From a bacterium D16-50 (lineage in GTDB: Bacteria; Bacillota; Clostridia; Lachnospirales; Lachnospiraceae), in contig RAZA01000003.1 of NCBI GenBank assembly GCA_003612485.1, positions 186,001 through 250,000 on the forward strand: a stretch of DNA of 64,000 nt, in the 5' to 3' direction. Of the stretch, positions 61,585-64,000 are shown piece after piece (positions within the stretch are counted from its first letter, which is position 1; every line of letters starts with the position of its first letter). The notes under the pieces were generated by a model that worked only from the letters and a program-made list of their open reading frames with translations, searched no databases and was not told the DNA's origin. The translations under genes and the position numbers were made by a program.

Positions 61585-61719
61585 GTTTTGTCCTCCTCAC
61601 AAACATACTCCTATCATTGCCCATAGGGCTCAGACCTCCTGCAAGATCTGAGTCCTATGCTGACATTTGCCCTTCAAATGACGAAATAAAATCTTTGTCA
61701 TATATGACTATAGTAGACC

Positions 61720-64000
61720 TCACTCGTTCAGATACAGCCAGACCCTGCGTTGGATGATCTCAGCCGCCTCCTCTGCGCTCTTGTCCCCTGCAAAGTATGC
61801 GCCGGCCTCCTCGCTGACGATGCGCCGGATCTGGCCTGAAGCCTCCTCACCGGATGTCCCCTTCTCCATAATCTGCATATATTCCGGCAAAAAAGATCTT
61901 CCGTCCGGTCTTCCGGTTAAAGGGAAATAATGCCTTTTCTTTATAATGAATCTTGGTTCTCTGGAAGAACCGGGTTCTTCGACGACATAAGTCATGAAAA
62001 TATCTCTACGGACAGAAGAAACAGACATAGTAGTCCGCTGCACTCTCTCGCTCATCAGGTACTCCAGAAAGTCGCAGGCAATCTCGTATTTCTCCGTAGC
62101 TGCAGTCACTGCAAGACATTCGGAACAGTATACATAATTGCCAAAGCCACTATCCGTAGGGTAACCTATGCATTTGTATCCGTCTCCCAACGCCGTCATG
62201 GCCTCACTGAAATCCGCCAGATTCCCACTTACCGAATACGCCAGCGCACCGCCATTATGAATCTGATCCGCATGCTCCTTTGAAGATATATGTTCATAGG
62301 ATCCGGCATTCTGTCCATGCTCCCTGCAAAATTCGAGAATTCGGACAAATTCCTCTGTGTCGAAACGGCATTGTTTCCCCTCCATATCCACCAGAGATGA
62401 AGTCCCCGCCTCCACATCCTGTATGGCCAGCTTATATAGCATACTGTCTGGAGACACCTCTTGTCCGGACAGCCAAGCCACCGGCTCCCCGTCAGCCTCC
62501 CGTTCCTCCATCAGCCCCATTACATCCCGAGCAGTCCATGTATCCCCCTTCCATAAATCCTCGGAGATCAAAAGGGTATCAATCCCGGCCTCATATGCAA
62601 GCCCCCAAATTCTGCCGTTGGCCATGCCGTACTGAAGGACTCCCGGAAAAATCTGATCCAGCAGCTCCTGAGGCAACAGCTCCGACAAATCCGCTAATGC
62701 CCCCTTCTCCTGCAGGAGCAGCATCTCGTCCCGATGCAGTATCAATATATCCGGACCCTGCCCCACAGAAAGCTGAGCCATAAGCTTGTTCATGGCTATT
62801 TCCCCCTTATCCTCCTGCTCTGGGCAAATCAGCTCAATTCTGACTCCGGGATGCTTTCTGGAATATTCCGCAGCCGCCCTTTCCAGCTTTGGCCCAATCC
62901 TCCATATAGCCTGAACAGATATCAGCGTCTCCTCCGTGTCCGTCTCAGGCTTCAGCTTGGAACAATAAAAACCTTCTTTGTCATAATAGACAATAATAAT
63001 CTCCCCGTCCGAAGTCTCCGTTACCATGTCACAAGTAAAACCCATTAATCCTACATCCTGATAAAGCCGCCTGCAGCTCCCCTCTGGAACATCCCACAAA
63101 AGAAGCTGCCCGCCCTGCAGAGATAAAATCTGACCATAGGAATTTACATACCGGATTTGTGAGCCCAAGCCCTGCTCCCGGAACAGAACCTTCTCCTTTT
63201 CGCTGTCCAGAATGAAAATAACTGTATCTCCGGATTCGGAGTCCACAGACTCAAACAAGGGAACCCCGTTGGACAGCCTGCCGGTACATAAGACAGCGCT
63301 CCCTAAACTACCGGGGCATTCCAACATCTTTAGGAACATCCCGCCTGCATCCATGACAGCTATCCGGAAAGTGCCTACGTAAATCCTGCCATCTCTATCG
63401 CATCGTATGCCGTCAGGAGCAATGGCATCGCCTAAAATTCCTGCCTGCTGCAGTCCGGATGTGAGATCCGTTATCTTCTCCGCCTTCAAGGAGTCATTCA
63501 TATGAACGGCGTATGCATGAGACGCCGCCTTGCTTTCCTGATCTTGACGCACCACCAGCAGACATAGCTTTCCATCCAGAACGTCCAATCCTCTTATGAA
63601 CGCCTTACGGCTGCCAACAGCCTCCGCCAATTCCGGCAAACCAGAAACTATATCTCCCAAGGCATCTTGTTCATCAAAGGGACTGAATTTTGTTGTGGTC
63701 ACTTCCAAAGTAAGCAGATTCAGATGGGTCAGATAAAGAGTCTCTTCTATGATGATATCGTCATCAAATACGGCATGACTATACAACACATAATAGTCTA
63801 GGCCGTCCGTTGCACTATACTGCCGATAATACAATGTATCATCAAACATCTCCGGCTCCAGATACTCCCAGTAGTCCGTCGGAACCCAAAGTTTATCGTT
63901 GTCAACTATTTCTTCATATCCATTCCATTTCTCGGCAGATAGGTCATATGGCTCTCTTTCCCCCGTAGATTCTATCTCACCCCAGTCAGCCTCCTTCTGC
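61720..64000 (-). CDS. Solute-binding lipoprotein paralogue C, N-terminus outside window
   Basis: The frame is open to the right edge, reading QKEADWGEIESTGEREPYDL just inside it, so the signal peptide lies beyond 64000; an internal ATG at 63849 is not the true start. It matches paralogue B along its length (WEYLEPEM, YSATDGLDYYVLYSH, RVQRTTMSVSSVRRDIFMTY). The last ~37 codons are almost identical in protein and DNA to paralogue B. The same propeller-like plus solute-binding layout is seen. 135 bp separate the two genes and they are probably cotranscribed. Confidence 0.85.
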   Translation of the reverse strand, partial: QKEADWGEIESTGEREPYDLSAEKWNGYEEIVDNDKLWVPTDYWEYLEPEMFDDTLYYRQYSATDGLDYYVLYSHAVFDDDIIIEETLYLTHLNLLTLEVTTTKFSPFDEQDALGDIVSGLPELAEAVGSRKAFIRGLDVLDGKLCLLVVRQDQESKAASHAYAVHMNDSLKAEKITDLTSGLQQAGILGDAIAPDGIRCDRDGRIYVGTFRIAVMDAGGMFLKMLECPGSLGSAVLCTGRLSNGVPLFESVDSESGDTVIFILDSEKEKVLFREQGLGSQIRYVNSYGQILSLQGGQLLLWDVPEGSCRRLYQDVGLMGFTCDMVTETSDGEIIIVYYDKEGFYCSKLKPETDTEETLISVQAIWRIGPKLERAAAEYSRKHPGVRIELICPEQEDKGEIAMNKLMAQLSVGQGPDILILHRDEMLLLQEKGALADLSELLPQELLDQIFPGVLQYGMANGRIWGLAYEAGIDTLLISEDLWKGDTWTARDVMGLMEEREADGEPVAWLSGQEVSPDSMLYKLAIQDVEAGTSSLVDMEGKQCRFDTEEFVRILEFCREHGQNAGSYEHISSKEHADQIHNGGALAYSVSGNLADFSEAMTALGDGYKCIGYPTDSGFGNYVYCSECLAVTAATEKYEIACDFLEYLMSERVQRTTMSVSSVRRDIFMTYVVEEPGSSREPRFIIKKRHYFPLTGRPDGRSFLPEYMQIMEKGTSGEEASGQIRRIVSEEAGAYFAGDKSAEEAAEIIQRRVWLYLNE

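Overview
The window reads as chromosome of a spore-forming, gut-type Clostridia (Lachnospiraceae-like Firmicute). The reasons are the gene families (SpoVAD and SpoVAE, DegV, YtrA-type GntR with ABC genes, a Tn916-family relic, TnpV), the strong GGAGG ribosome sites with frequent GTG starts, and sigma-A-type promoters. No rRNA, tRNA or CRISPR array was recognised. These are family assignments made by eye from sequence; no database search was run.

Layout. (1) 1-8.0 kb, minus strand: a surface-polysaccharide or teichoic-acid-like cluster. It holds a TarI/IspD-type cytidylyltransferase, a CDP-glycerol glycerophosphotransferase-like protein, a capsule-type protein, a GT-B glycosyltransferase, WbqC, a DegT-like aminotransferase, and an ATP-grasp enzyme that runs off the left edge. 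(2) 8.0-10.4 kb: a TnpB-family protein whose three RuvC acidic positions all appear replaced. Around it lie a candidate guide-RNA region, a frameshifted gene relic, two inverted 25-bp palindromes and a candidate small RNA. (3) 10.4-18.5 kb: an alcohol/aldehyde dehydrogenase pair, argC, a small zinc-finger membrane protein, an Rpn/YhgA-type nuclease and a GH51 arabinofuranosidase. (4) 18.5-30 kb: the relic of a Tn916-family conjugative element. The integrase has four in-frame stops and the sigma-like and helix-turn-helix genes are broken. Cargo looks intact: cytidylate kinase-like protein, MATE pump with MarR regulator, two-component system with ABC/FtsX transporter, and TnpV. (5) 30-41.5 kb: cysK, an FAD oxidoreductase, a double GNAT protein, a GntR-ABC operon, a sugar kinase, an ACT-domain protein and argG. 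(6) 41.6-49.3 kb: an orphan solute-binding lipoprotein, a tandem-duplicated HTH/helical-repeat regulator, a YhfC-DUF1294 operon behind a perfect promoter-operator, DegV, and a DUF5721-like protein. (7) 49.3-55.2 kb: a minus-strand run with spoVAE, RidA, two small unknowns, spoVAD, an SH3-domain membrane protein and trpS. (8) 55.2-64 kb: an AAA ATPase, a P-type cation ATPase whose ribosome site lies in a terminator-like hairpin, and two tandem paralogous lipoproteins, the last running off the right edge.

The most unusual items are the apparently nuclease-dead TnpB beside the polysaccharide cluster (possible RNA-guided repressor), the propeller-like/solute-binding lipoprotein family with no ABC partners, and the terminator/ribosome-site hybrid in front of the P-type ATPase.
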